Shown: one piece after another, positions 1-12,700 of the stretch
Numbering within the stretch: position 1 is the first letter of the stretch
Layout: every line of letters starts with the position of its first letter
Assembly: GCA_004026145.2 (NCBI GenBank)
Contig: CP034988.1
Location: 10,476,168-10,540,167, forward strand
Reading direction: 5' to 3'
Source of the DNA: Takifugu bimaculatus
Lineage: Eukaryota; Chordata; Actinopteri; Tetraodontiformes; Tetraodontidae
Length of the DNA stretch: 64,000 bases
Position numbers and translations under genes: made by a program
Notes under the pieces: model-generated
The model's database searches: none
Told to the model about the DNA's origin: nothing
What the model saw: the letters and a program-made list of their open reading frames with translations, nothing else

Positions 1-175
1 GAGTGTGTCTGTGCAATGTGCACTGCGTGCCTGTCTTTGTGTGTGAGAGTGTGTGTGCACTGTGAGTCCTCCTGGCTGGTTTGGAGTTACGCTGCTATGC
101 TAAGACGCTAATGTGCTTGACGTGGTTGTTGTGCTCCTGAGCAGCGTCACTGGTCTGTGTCCTCCTACCCCTCAG

Positions 176-3100
176 GTCTACGGTGCTGCAGCAGCAGTAT
201 AACAAGATGGGGAAGGTGGAGACGGGCTCGGTGGCCCTGCCGGCCATCATGCGTTCAGGAGCTGGAGGTCCAGAGAGCTTCCAGATGGGCTCCATGCCTC
301 AGGCCAAGCAGCACATCACCAGTGGGCAGATGCACCGAGGACACATGCCTCCTCTGGTAACTCACACAGCTCCCAAGCTTCTCCTCACCTAGCAGCTGAT
401 GGAAATGAACCTTTAACCTGAGACCAAATGAGGGACTGAAGGAGAGAAGAAAACTATGTTGGAGCTTTAAAATATATACATTTAGATTAAAACTGTATAA
501 TTGATGAGAAGGAAGGTTAGATAGGACAGCAGGTTGCTTGAAATAGGAACCATTTATTCTCTTTTTATTTGGGCTTCAACAGTTTTATGTTGAAAGCTGA
601 TTATGATGCATGTTCAGGGAAGTCAGGACCATAGAAAGTTCCTTCAGAGTTCCCAGGTTCTGTAGACCCCACACTGGCTCCTTGGACTGATCATCCTTCC
701 GTCCACTGTGTTGGTGGAGTCCAAACTCTTCTGATAGGCTGATATTTAACTGATCACTTACAAATCAATAATCAATCGATATATCAATCCATCTCTGCTA
801 AGGTGAATTTGTGCTGGATTGTAGAGGAGAGCCTGCAGGAGCCTCTTTTCCCACCAGAACCATGAAGCAGTGATGATTTCTTGTTCCCAACAGACATCAG
901 CCCAGCAGGCTTTGACAGGAACCATCAACTCCAGCATGCAGGCTGTGCAGGCTGCCCAGGCCTCCCTGGATGACTTTGAGACGCTTCCTCCTCTGGGGAC
1001 AGACGCTGTGAGCTCCAGTCTCAGATGTGATGGAGATGTTGCCTCTCGGCTTCTTCACCATCTCTCCTGTTTTTCTTTGTTTAAGGCATCTCAAGCCTGG
1101 CGTAGGAACAAGATGGACGAGTCCAAACATGAGATCCACTCTCAGGTGGACGCCATCACAGCGGGCACAGCATCCATGGTCAACCTGACCGGCGGTAGGA
1201 ACACTCATCCTCAGGTCACAGCTGTCAGGAGAAGGACAGATGGGAAGAGTTGAAGGTCTTTTGTCCAGAAACCAGAGACCAGAAACCAGCTGCAGAATCG
1301 TTGTCCTAAAACAAAGACTGGTTGATTTGTTTTGAATCCATCCTGCTGCAGACAGGAGGATCATTAATGGTGTAGCGTCTGTAAGAATCAGTGTTTATGG
1401 AGAGGAGTGGAGAAACAAAACACCAGCTTGTTTCTAATATGAATTAATGGACCTTGATTGTGTTTAACTACAGCTAGCAGGTTCTTTAGCTAGCAGGCCA
1501 CGTCTACCTGTTCAAGGGTTGTTAACCAGTTGTGAGGCAACACATGAACCTGTCAGACCTGAAGCTTTGTTTGTGGTGAGTCTGCTGTGCAGAAGCAGGA
1601 CTGACTGATGGATATGTTGCGTTCAGGTGATCCAGCAGAGACTGACTACACTGCTGTGGGGTGTGCCATCACTACAATCTCCTCCAACCTGACTGAGATG
1701 TCAAAGGGTGTCAAACTGTTGGCAGCTCTCATGGATGATGAAGGAGGGAATGGGCAGCATCTGCTCGGTGCAGCCAAGAACCTGGCCTGTGCTGTGTCTG
1801 ACATGCTGAAGACTGCCCAACCGGCAAACACAGAGGTACCCTCAGGACACACACCTGTTCTCTGAGGCCTCCAGCATCTTTCATTTAACTGTTTAATGTC
1901 TGGTAGCCTCGACAGAACCTGCTTCAGGCTGCAGGAAACGTGGGCCAGGCCAGTGGAGAGTTGCTGTCTCACATCGGAGAGACCGACACCGACCCACAGT
2001 TCCAGGTGGGTGAATTTTGGGTTTTAACTCCAGCCGCCATGAACGTAAAGAAACACAGTTCAAGCAATCAGTCTGTGCAAATAGTGAACAAATTGCTTAG
2101 AAATAACAGCAAAATTAATTCATGCAAATAATAATGTCAGTGTAAAAAACAGATAAAGATTAAAAGAAAAACAAAAAAGCTTAGAGGCAAAAAGAAACAG
2201 ACTCAGAATCACTCACTGGTCAGTTGCTACAGCAACCAGTCTACCTGTTTCTACCCTCACAGCTTTATTCCTCTTAGACGTGTCCATGCGAGTCGCTGGC
2301 AGACAGATTCATGAATCAGCTTCATCACTACAGAAACTGACCAACAATAACCGCCCCAGGGCCGAGAGCAGAGCCCTGCGGCGCCCCTACCTGGGTAGCT
2401 TCACTGAGTGTTTGTTGCCTACAGGACATGCTGATGCAGCTGGCTAAAGCTGTGGCTAATGCAGCAGCAGCTCTGGTGCTCAAAGCTAAAAACGTGGCTC
2501 AGAAGTCGGAGGATCCAGCTCAGCAGAACCGCGTTATAGCTGCAGCCACACAGTGCGCCTTGTCCACGTCTCAGCTGGTGGCCTGTACCCGAGTGAGTTG
2601 GCCTGCTGGCCACAGACGGAAGGTGTCACCCCTGTACATGCTACGTGGTGTCTGATTGTGAATGATTTCACCTGCACAGGTGGTGGCTCCAACCATCAGC
2701 TCTCCGGTGTGTCAGGAGCAGCTGATCGAAGCCAGCAAGCTTGTGGCCAAGTCAGTGGAAGGCTGCGTGGAGGCCTCACAGGGGGCCACCAATGACGAAG
2801 GCCTTCTGAAACAGGTGGGTGTGGCTGCCACAGGTGTGACTCACGCCCTCAACGACCTGCTCCAGCACATCAAGCAGTACGCCAGCGGAGCGACTCCGAT
2901 TGGACGCCACGGGGAGGCCACAGATCGCATTCTGGATGTCACAGAGAACATCTTCAGCTCAATGGGAGATGCTGGTAGGGGGAACATCCTGTGTTGGGTA
3001 CAGGCTAAAAGATAAAACCGAGCCCCAGAAGCAGCAGGAGGACTTAAACTGAAGCCCATATAAAAATAATTAAAGACCAATAAACGTGTCTGATAAGCAA

Positions 3101-3789
3101 CACTTCTTACTGAATGCGGCCACACGATGGCGCCATATATCACTCCATTGGGTTCAATGCAGCAGTTAAAAGTTGCCTTTTCTTCTGCTGTGTTAAATAA
3201 TGAGTTACTGATGGCAACCAGAATCTGTACGATGGTGCCCATCAATCGGGCCTTAGCACCTCCTGATGTAGCTCACTAACCATCACAAAGCTCGAGTTGA
3301 TGTGTACGCCCGTCCAATAATGCACCACAGCCATCCAAGTCAGACTCAGTTTGTCATTGCAAAAGTTCTACTCTTCCACATGTGCTAACTAAAGGTGTGA
3401 CTGCTCTGACATCCTGTCGCAGGTGAGATGGTTCGCCAGGCTCGTATTCTTGCACAGGCCACCTCTGATCTGGTCAACGCCATCAAAATGGATGCGGAGG
3501 GAGAGTCTGACCTGGAGAACTCACGCAAGCTCTTGTCAGCTGCCAAACTGCTGGCTGACGCCACAGCCAAGATGGTGGAAGCTGCAAAGGTTCCTTTTGC
3601 TTCACACAATGAGCCCACGTTAATTTTTAATATAGCTGACCAGCCTCTGTCTGCTATCAGGGAGCAGCAGCTAATCCTGACAGTGAGGAGCAACAGCAGA
3701 AGCTCAGGGAGGCGGCTGAGGGTCTCCGAATCGCCACCAATGCTGCCGCCCAGAATGCTATCAAGAAGCGTCTGGTCAGCAAGCTGGAG
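176..3789 (+). other. tln1: tln1 exons for linker and rod bundles R1-R3
   Basis: Coding exons: 176-356, 894-1007, 1086-1194, 1627-1835, 1907-2005, 2425-2592, 2680-2974, 3423-3589, 3661-3789. By length match they cover about human residues 429-918: the end of the head-rod linker, the first two large bundles, and the four-helix R3 that is the main force-sensitive vinculin site in the family. Very conserved stretches include ALTGTINSSMQAVQAAQA, AGDPAETDYTAVGCA-like (here GGDPAETDYTAVGCA) and NSRKLLSAAKLLADATAKM. The donor after 3589 is GTTCCT, weak but GT. An apparent donor inside exon 2680-2974 (near 2816) must be read through, because the homologous protein is continuous there. Introns 357-893 and 2975-3422 show nothing recognisable. 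Confidence 0.93.
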
Positions 3790-6700
3790 GTGTGAAAACG
3801 AAACATGAGACGTGTGAAGCAGGTCTACTGTGGGACCTCTGATGATGATCTCACTCAGCAAGTTTAGAATGGAAGACAAAATCTGGTTTTAAGTAAATGG
3901 GATTCAGGTTACATGTGTTATCACAACTATGGATCAGATTCATGAGACTCGGTGAATCTTTACCATCTTTCCTTAGGCATCATGTATCACAATAAGGAAC
4001 AAAGCACAGAAGGTGGTTTGTTGTGGTTGTTTGCTGAGTCAGATGGCCGCAGTGAGAGGGCCTAAACTTGAGCAGTTTGGACTCCCAAGTCTCTAAAGTT
4101 GGTTAAGTACACCTTTTCTTTCAGAATGCAGCCAAACATGCAGCTGCCGCTGCCACTCAGACCATCGCTGCCGCCCAGCACGCTGCCTCCTCCAACAAGA
4201 ACCAGGCAGCTCAGCAGCAGCTCGTCCAGAGCTGTAAGGTAAGAATGGCCACAACCTGCCTTTGACTGAAACCATGGCAACCATCTTGACATGGTGTGTT
4301 TGTGTGTGTAGGTGGTCGCAGAGCAGATCCCTCAGCTGGTCCAGGGAGTCCGAGGCAGCCAGGCTCAACCTGACAGTCCGAGCGCTCAGCTTGCCCTCAT
4401 CAGTGCCAGCCAGAACTTCCTCCAGGTCGGTTCTGTTCCTCCTTAAATAGAAAGTGAGCTGCTAAACCCTAACCTTCAGCCTTGACGACACCATACTGCC
4501 TTACACACAAACGTTGGATCCTCCAGCTACCTCAGAACTGTTTAAATGAGAAAAATAATTCATGAAACTTATCTTGTTAAATACAACTTTCTGACCGTGA
4601 AGGTTCAACACCTCCAGTAGCTTAGGTGTCGCATCATTTACATTAATTCTACATTAGTCTGGTTGGGGACTTTAGCAATAAATCGTGTTGAGGAATTTTT
4701 AAAATAGACACATTACAGCAAATGTAGCTGTTAGCCCTCAGGTGTCATCATGGAGCTAACTTTGAGCTTCAGGCTCAGTGAGCGAGTTCTTTGTGATTAA
4801 AACCATCCACCGTTTGTGTCCTCATCCAGCCTGGTACTAAGATGGTGACAGCGTCCAAGGCCACAGTTCCCACCATCACTGATCAGGCCTCTGCCATGCA
4901 GCTGAGCCAGTGTGCAAAGAACCTGGCTGGAGCTCTGACTGAGCTTCGCACAGCCTCACAGAAGGTAATGATGTTCACGCTCTGCTGCTGCAACAGACAA
5001 CCTTAGAATATGAGCAGATTATAATCATAATCATCATGATCTACAAAAGTCAGGATCGACCAGGATCCTCGTCATCAGTATGGTAAGGTCTTAAAGAGTG
5101 AACCCTCCTGTGTATGTGTGTATGTATGATGCAGGCCCAGGAAGCTTGTGGCCCACTAGAGATTGACAACGCCCTGTCTATGGTGAGAAAACTGGAAAAG
5201 GACGTCCAGGAGACCAAAGCTTCAGCTGAGGAGGGCAGACTCAGACCTCTGCCTGGAGAAACAGTGAGTCCTTCAACGCCTCACCATCCACCAACTTAAA
5301 GGATCTAAATAAACGCTTCCTCCACTCTGCTGCTCAGCTGGATAAATGCTCTCAAGACCTGGGTAACAGCACCAAAGCTGTGAGTTCAGCCATCGCCCAG
5401 CTGCTGAGTGAAGCCACCCAGGGCAACGAGAACTACACAGGTGAGGACTGAAGGGTCACCCCTGTTCTCCCACTTTAAACAGACTGGGTACCGGCGTGTT
5501 GAGTCAGAGCTGATGAGTGTTCTCATCTCCAGGCATGGCAGCCAGAGATGTGGCGCAGGCATTAAAGACCTTTGCCTCGGCTGCCAGAGGTGTGGCAGCC
5601 ACCACTGAGGATCTGTCTGCGCGGAATGCTGTGCTGGACTGTGCCGCTGACGTCCTGGACAAGTCTGCCAACCTGATAGAAGAGACCAAAAGGGCCATGG
5701 TGAAGCCAGGGGATGCAGAAAGCCAGCAGAGGTTGGCCCAGGTCAGATATCAGGAGGTGGAGGGTCGGTGATTTCTGAATCGGATGTCTTTACACCTAAA
5801 TATTAGCTTTGCTTACCATATCTACATTTTAATGTTACATACACTAACAGGCACTTCAGAACCTCAAAACTCAAATGAAGGCCTTGAAATTCTGTCAGCT
5901 TCATGAATTAAGAGGCCATACTGAAAGACTTCTATCAACACAGTATTCAGAGGGAATGTCATTAACCCTTTATAGATGGCAGCTTGAATGTTTTGTAATA
6001 ATGTGAAGATCAGCTCACCTGCAGTGGATCAACCAACGTTTTGTCAAAGTTACCATGAGAACAAAACACTGATTAGAAAAGTGTCTCCGTAGAGTGTGAA
6101 GAGCACCTCAACATATCATTAGTGCGTCAGTGGTGATGCAGTTCATCAGCTCATCTCTGAGCGGTTCCAGCTTTAAAAGATTCACTTTTTAAATTCTTCT
6201 TATTTAAAGTACTCAACGTGGTTCTGCTGCTTAGATAGTTTAGCCTGGAATTAACAACTCTTTGTGTGTGTGTCTGTGTGTGTCTGTGTGTGTGTAGGTA
6301 GCTAAGGCTGTGTCTCAGTCCCTGAACAGATGTGTGAACTGCCTCCCTGGTCAGAGGGATGTTGATAACGCCATCCGCTCTGTGGGTGAAGCCAGCAAAA
6401 CCCTCCTGAACGACTCGGTAAGATCTGGTGCCGTTGACCCGAACACTGCGAGTGTGTGTAACTGTAACAAGTTACCGCTGTTGTGCTCTGGGTCACCCTG
6501 CAGTTCCCCTCCAGTGGAAAGAGCTTCCAGGAGGTTCAGGCTCAGCTCAATGAAGTGGCAGCGTGTCTGAACCAGTCAGCCAACGAGGTGGTCCAGGCCT
6601 CCAAAGGCACCACGCTGGATCTGGCCAGGGCCACCAGCAAGTTTGGAAATGATTTTAGCAACTTCCTGGAGGCTGGTGTTGACATGGCCGGTACATCTCC

Positions 6701-9700
6701 GGTCAGTAGGAGACGCCTCAGATTGATCTTTGAGTTCTGAAAACTGTAACTTCCTCACATAAATGATCAGCTCTAAAACACACAACTGGAAAAGTTCTCT
6801 TCCAGTGGTGCAACACAGTTTCTGATTGTTCTTGTCTGAACATGGTTGTTGTTTCTTCTGTCAGTCCAAAGAGGATCAGAGTCAGGTTGTGTCCAACCTG
6901 AAGACCATCTCCATGTCGTCCAGCAAGCTGCTGCTGGCAGCCAAAGCTCTGTCCACCGACTCTGGAGCCCCCAACCTGAAGAACCAGCTGGCCGCAGCTG
7001 CTCGGTGATGCCTTTTCCTTACCCGCCACGTGTGTCTGTCCCTCAGTGTGTATTGTTTTGATGTCACACTGCTGTGTTTTTATCCATCAGAGCTGTGACT
7101 GACAGCATCAACCAGCTCATCACCATGTGCACCCAGCAGGCTCCAGGTCAGAAGGAGTGTGACAATGCTCTCAGAGAACTGGAGGTAACAAACACACATT
7201 GTTAGCTGCAGGTTTCCTCCATAGAGAGAATTTAGCTGCTGATCCATTTGTGTGTGTGTATGTGTAGTCAGTGGCGGGGATGCTGGAGAACCCTACTCAA
7301 GCCGTTAGTGATGCTTCGTACTTTGACTGTATCGACGCTGTCATGGAGAACTCAAAGGTGAGAACTCTTCTCTCATCCAACACCTTCTCTCTCTGTTTCT
7401 GACTGTCCCAGTGTTTCTGACAGCGTTTTTTTATGTTCTGCTCTTGGTTTCCAGGTCCTTGGCGAATCCATGGCTGGTATTTCCCACCATGCCAAGAACT
7501 CCAACCTGCCAGAGTTTGGAGATTCCATCAGCACAGGTTCCAAAGCTCTGTGTGGTCTAACAGAAGCTGCAGCTCAGGTGAAACATCAGCAGCTTTAGTT
7601 TTAGTCACACTCAGACCAACACTCATTCTGTGTGATTGTGTTGAGCTGATGGATCATGAATGCTTGGATACTTCATCACATCTTCTCCTGTTTGCTCACA
7701 TGTCTTGATGAATGAAGTGAGAGCATTATTTGAAGTATGAAGCTGAGTATCTGTGTACGTGTAGGCTGCATATCTGGTAGGAGTATCAGACCCCAACAGT
7801 TCTGCGGGTCAGAAGGGTCTGGTGGATCCTGCTCAGTTTGCCAGAGCCAACCAGTCTATCCAGATGGCCTGTCAGAACCTGGTGGACCCGGCTTGCACCC
7901 AGTCTCAGGTACATGAGGATGTCTTTGCATGTGCATGTGGAGGAGGATGAGTGCTTCATCCACGCTGTGTCTGGTTGTCCAGGTGCTGTCTGCAGCGACC
8001 ATTGTGGCCAAACACACCTCAGCCCTGTGTAACGCCTGTCGACTGGCCTCCTCCAAGACAACCAATCCTGTGGCCAAGAGGCAGTTTGTCCAGTCGGCTA
8101 AAGAGGTGGCCAACACCACAGCCAACCTGGTCAAGTCCATAAAGGTTTGTCCTCTTTCAGCTGTGAGTTCAGGCTCCTGGTGTTTGAATTGATGAATTCA
8201 GGTGCTGAACTTGACATTTTATTGCAATGCTTTGAATTTTGGCTGTATGTGTAGAAGCTCAGGAAAGTTCCACTGTAGGACCAGTCATAACCAAAAAGAA
8301 GCTGATGTTGGACAGGTCCCGAGAGCTGTAGCTGTCTTGAGCTCTCAGCCTGGATGGTTTGATGCTCCCAAGGTTGTCTGTGTTAATGGAGCCTCACTAT
8401 CATGAACATGTGCAGGCTTTGGATGGAGCCTTTAACCAGGAGAACAGAGAAAAGTGTAGAGCTGCCACTGGCCCTCTCATCGAAGCCGTGGACAACCTGA
8501 CCGCCTTCGCCTCCAACCCAGAATTCGCCAGTATCCCTGCTCGCATCAGTGCTGAGGTATCTCCACAGCCCAACACCTCCAGACCCATGTGAATCATTTC
8601 ACACAGCGGGTCAGCCGCTTGGGCCAATAGTAATGGTTCAGATCCACTCAGACAACTTTCTTCTCAGGGCTATACAGCCATGGAGCCCATCCTGGCAGCA
8701 GCAAAGGCCATGCTGGAGAGCTCAACTGGTCTGATCCAAACTGCCCGCTCACTGGCCGTCAACCCTAAAGACCCTCCAAAGTGGTCAGTGTTGGCTGGAC
8801 ACTCCAGGACGGTGTCAGACTCCATCAAGAAGCTCATCACCAACATGAGGTAAACTGGACAGGGCCTGTGCACCAGTCCACATTGCAGATGGCATCTGGT
8901 CCCATAATAATAAAGGTGGACTCTAAAATGAATTATTCATCAGTGTGTGTTGTCAGCAGGACTGTGGGACCTCTCACAGTTTCCTTCAGCCCCTCAACAC
9001 TGATGTAATACTTCAATCTTCTCATTGTTCCAGCCTGAAGTGCATTTGCATAGTTTCCTGATCTCGAGTATCAAAGCCAGCCTTGTTGTGCTGCCTGATG
9101 GAAAGAGCTGGCCTCTTTGGCTGACTGCTTCTTGCTTGTGGCTGTTTGTGCAGAGACAAAGCTCCTGGTCAGAGGGAGTGTGAAGATGCCATTGAGGTGC
9201 TCAACAGCTGCATCAGAGAACTGGATCAGGCCTCTCTGGCTGCTATCAGCCAGCAGCTAACACCCCGAGATGACATCTCCATGGAGGTACACACACATTA
9301 ACAGCAGAGATCTTGTGAATCAAGGACACATTTCTACATTTCTATGAATGCAGATTTGTTGTTGCCTCATAACTCACAAACACGTAACGTGAGTCTGAGT
9401 TCTAACTGCACACAGAGCTCAGTCTCAACCTTGAGAGTCGTGTCTTCTCAACAACTGCACAATATTAACATGTAGAAATATTCCAGAGTAAAGAATTGCC
9501 AGTCGAGATGCTTCCTGTTGCCTCCAGCAGACCCTTTGACCCAGGTTGATCTTTGCTTCTCTCCCTCTAGACACTCCATGAGCAGATGGCTGCTTCAGTC
9601 CATGAAATTAGTAACCTGATTGATCCAGTGGCTGTAGCTGCTCACTCTGATGCCTCTCAACTGGGGCACAAGGTAAGGAAGAGGAGCATTTAAGAGTGAT

Positions 9701-12700
9701 GAAGAGGAGGAGCCCCGCTCTAAAGGTGTGCTGTCTCTCAGGTGTCTCAGATGGCCAGTTACTTTGAGCCACTGGTCATGGCAGCTATTGGCACCGTGTC
9801 CAAGATCCTGAGCAGCCAACAGCAAATGGCTGTATTAGACCAGACAAAGACCTTGACAGAATCAGCCCTTCAGATGCTCTACACAGCCAAGGAAGCTGGA
9901 GGAAACCCCAAGGTACTGCTGCTCGTTCCCAACAAAGTTGGTCAGCTCAGTTTAAACCACCAGCCTGTTGATCCTGTTTGTGTTGCTGACGTTTCCTCCC
10001 TGCAGGCAGCTCACATGCAGGAGGCCCTGGAAGAGTCGGTGCAGATGATGAAGGAAGCTGTGGATGATCTCGGTGCCACTTTAGCTGAGGCAGCCAGTGC
10101 AGCTGGAGCTGTGGGCGGCATGGTGGCCTCCATCAATGATGCCGTCAACAAAATGGAGGAAACACCAACACTTGAACCTGAGGGCACCTTCGTGGACTAC
10201 CAGACCACGATGGTGAAGACGGCTAAGGCCATAGCGGTCACCGTGCAGGAGATGGTGAGTGTGGCCAGTCGGGGCTAAAGTCCAGCAATGAGTGACAGGT
10301 GTGACAGTGTGCTGCTCTAATATCCTGCTCAAATCAACACATGAGCAAATGAGCAAACAATGTACAGTGAAGGGACCATTTTTCATCATCTGCACATTTG
10401 CAAAAGGCTTTTTCATCACACTTTGAATGAGAACATCTTCTCACAAATGATATAAAAGATTCCAGTGCAGAAATAAAAGAACTGTGGAAAACACACGTAC
10501 ACACACTCTGTGTCCTGTCCTGTCCCGTCTCAGAGAAAACAACCACAAAATAAAAATATATCTACTTTAAGCTGAGTAAAGACTGTAGGACTGTTTTAAT
10601 GAGGAGCTTTCTGACATTTTTGGCCTTATTTGTGATGAGCATGAGTCCTTGAACCAGCTGTAGACTAAACCAGATCAGCATGATCTGGGTTCATCGTTCA
10701 CATCTTCATAGTCCTTCTTTGTCTCCCTCTAGGTCACCAAGTCGAACACCAACCCCGATGACCTCGGCGGTCTGGCCAACCAGCTGACCAATGAGTTTGG
10801 AAACTTGGCTAATGAGGCCAAATATGCAACGTTGACGGCAGAGAATGATGAAGTAGGTCAAATCTGAAACACGGATGTCAAAGAGTGATAGTGGGCTCAC
10901 TCCTCATGCTGGTGATGTTTGTTGTCTTTCAGATTGGTTCTCACATTAAGAAGCAGGTGGGCGAGCTGGGCTTCAGCTGCACAGGCCTGGTGACCAAGGC
11001 TGGAGCTCTGCAGTGTAGCCCCAACGACCTGATTACCAAGAAAGAGCTGATCGAAAGTGCTCGCAAAGTCTCTGAAAAGGTCTCTACACAAACACTGTCT
11101 GTCTGTCTATCTCTCTGTCTGTCTCGCGGTCTCTGTCACTGACTGACTGACTGTCGTCTAGCACTGCAGCAGCACTGGTGGTAAATTCACAATTGAGCAT
11201 GTGTTCTTCTACACCACATTTTTCTGTGATAGAGACGCTCCTGCAGCCCAACACCAATCACATCAATTAGTTGATCCAAGGGTAGATCAGCATTCTAACC
11301 GGTAGGTCAAACTAACATTATTTCCACTGCAGGAGTTCTAGGTAAAGACAGGGCCAGGAACTTTACAGGAACCCTCCTCTCACTTGTTCCTCTTAAGGGT
11401 CATGTCCCTGCGGTGGTTGATTGGGCCCCTTGGAGGCCTCAACAGTTTCTACGGTGACGTCACCTGACTGAGCTGACAAAAATAATAACAAAGAGAACCA
11501 CTATGAGAAGGGAGGTAAAGATGGAGGAACTGAGGTGGTTCTTGTGGTCCCGGTTTGTGTGCTCTTGTACATGGATAGATGCTGTGAACCAGAGGAGGAC
11601 ATGCGGCTCCCAATCAGCACCCAGTAAACCTGAAGTCCCATCCAGAGTTTTTCAGACCTCATCTAAGTACCTACCCTGAGCAGGAACTCCGTCAGGCCCC
11701 ATTAAAGTTCCTGTAAATGGCCCTTCAGGCATGGTTTCTCTCCAGGTGCTCCAGCTTCCTCCCACTCCCAAACATGTGTTTCTGGGGTGAACTGGCTACT
11801 CATTGTGAAAGGTTGTCAGTGGTCAGATGAATCAATTTGTTGAGCAGTCAGGTAAAAAGCCTAAAGGACCGACCCCTCGCTGATGTCTACTGACAACTTT
11901 GCACATCAGGCTGCAGTGCTGGTTCTTGGTGGACTTCCTGGCAAGTTCCTACCTGCTGCTACAGCTCAGGAGGCACCAGTTCGACCCTCTGGGGTCTGGT
12001 TGTTACTGTTCCCATCAGAGAACAGGAACCGTAATCATGTGGACATGATGGGATGTGTTGAGTTAACCTGAACATCTGTGTGTGCAGGTCTCCTATGTGC
12101 TGGCTGCCCTCCAGGCTGGTAACCGTGGAACGCAGGCCTGCATCACAGCCGCCAGCGCCGTGTCTGGAATCATTGCAGATCTGGACACAACCATCATGTT
12201 TGCTACTGCTGGAACACTGAACAGAGAGAATGCAGAAACCTTTGCTGACCACAGGTGCTTAAACTGGCAGAAGGCTTCCTGGAGGGTTATCAGATGTTGG
12301 CATGGACCACCAATACCTTCACATCCTGTTTGCTGCAGGCGTAGACATCGGCTGCAGACATGGCAGCTTTACTGACTTTATTGATTTATATGAACATGTA
12401 AAGGATTCTTTTGAAGTGAAGCTTCGGCTGTGAAGAGTCCTGTTGAAACATCTGTGTGTTGGTGGACCTCAGTAAGAGCTCCTTCCTGTTTGCAGAGAAT
12501 ACATCCTAAAGACGGCCAAGGCTCTTGTCGAGGACACCAAGCTGCTGGTGTCTGGAGCTGGAGCCAGTCAGGAGAAACTGGCCCAGGCTGCCCAGTCCTC
12601 TGTGACCACCATCACCAAACTGGCCGATGTAGTCAAACTGGGAGCTGCCAGCCTTGGTTCTGAAGACCCAGAGACACAGGTGTGTGCATGGGCAGTGATC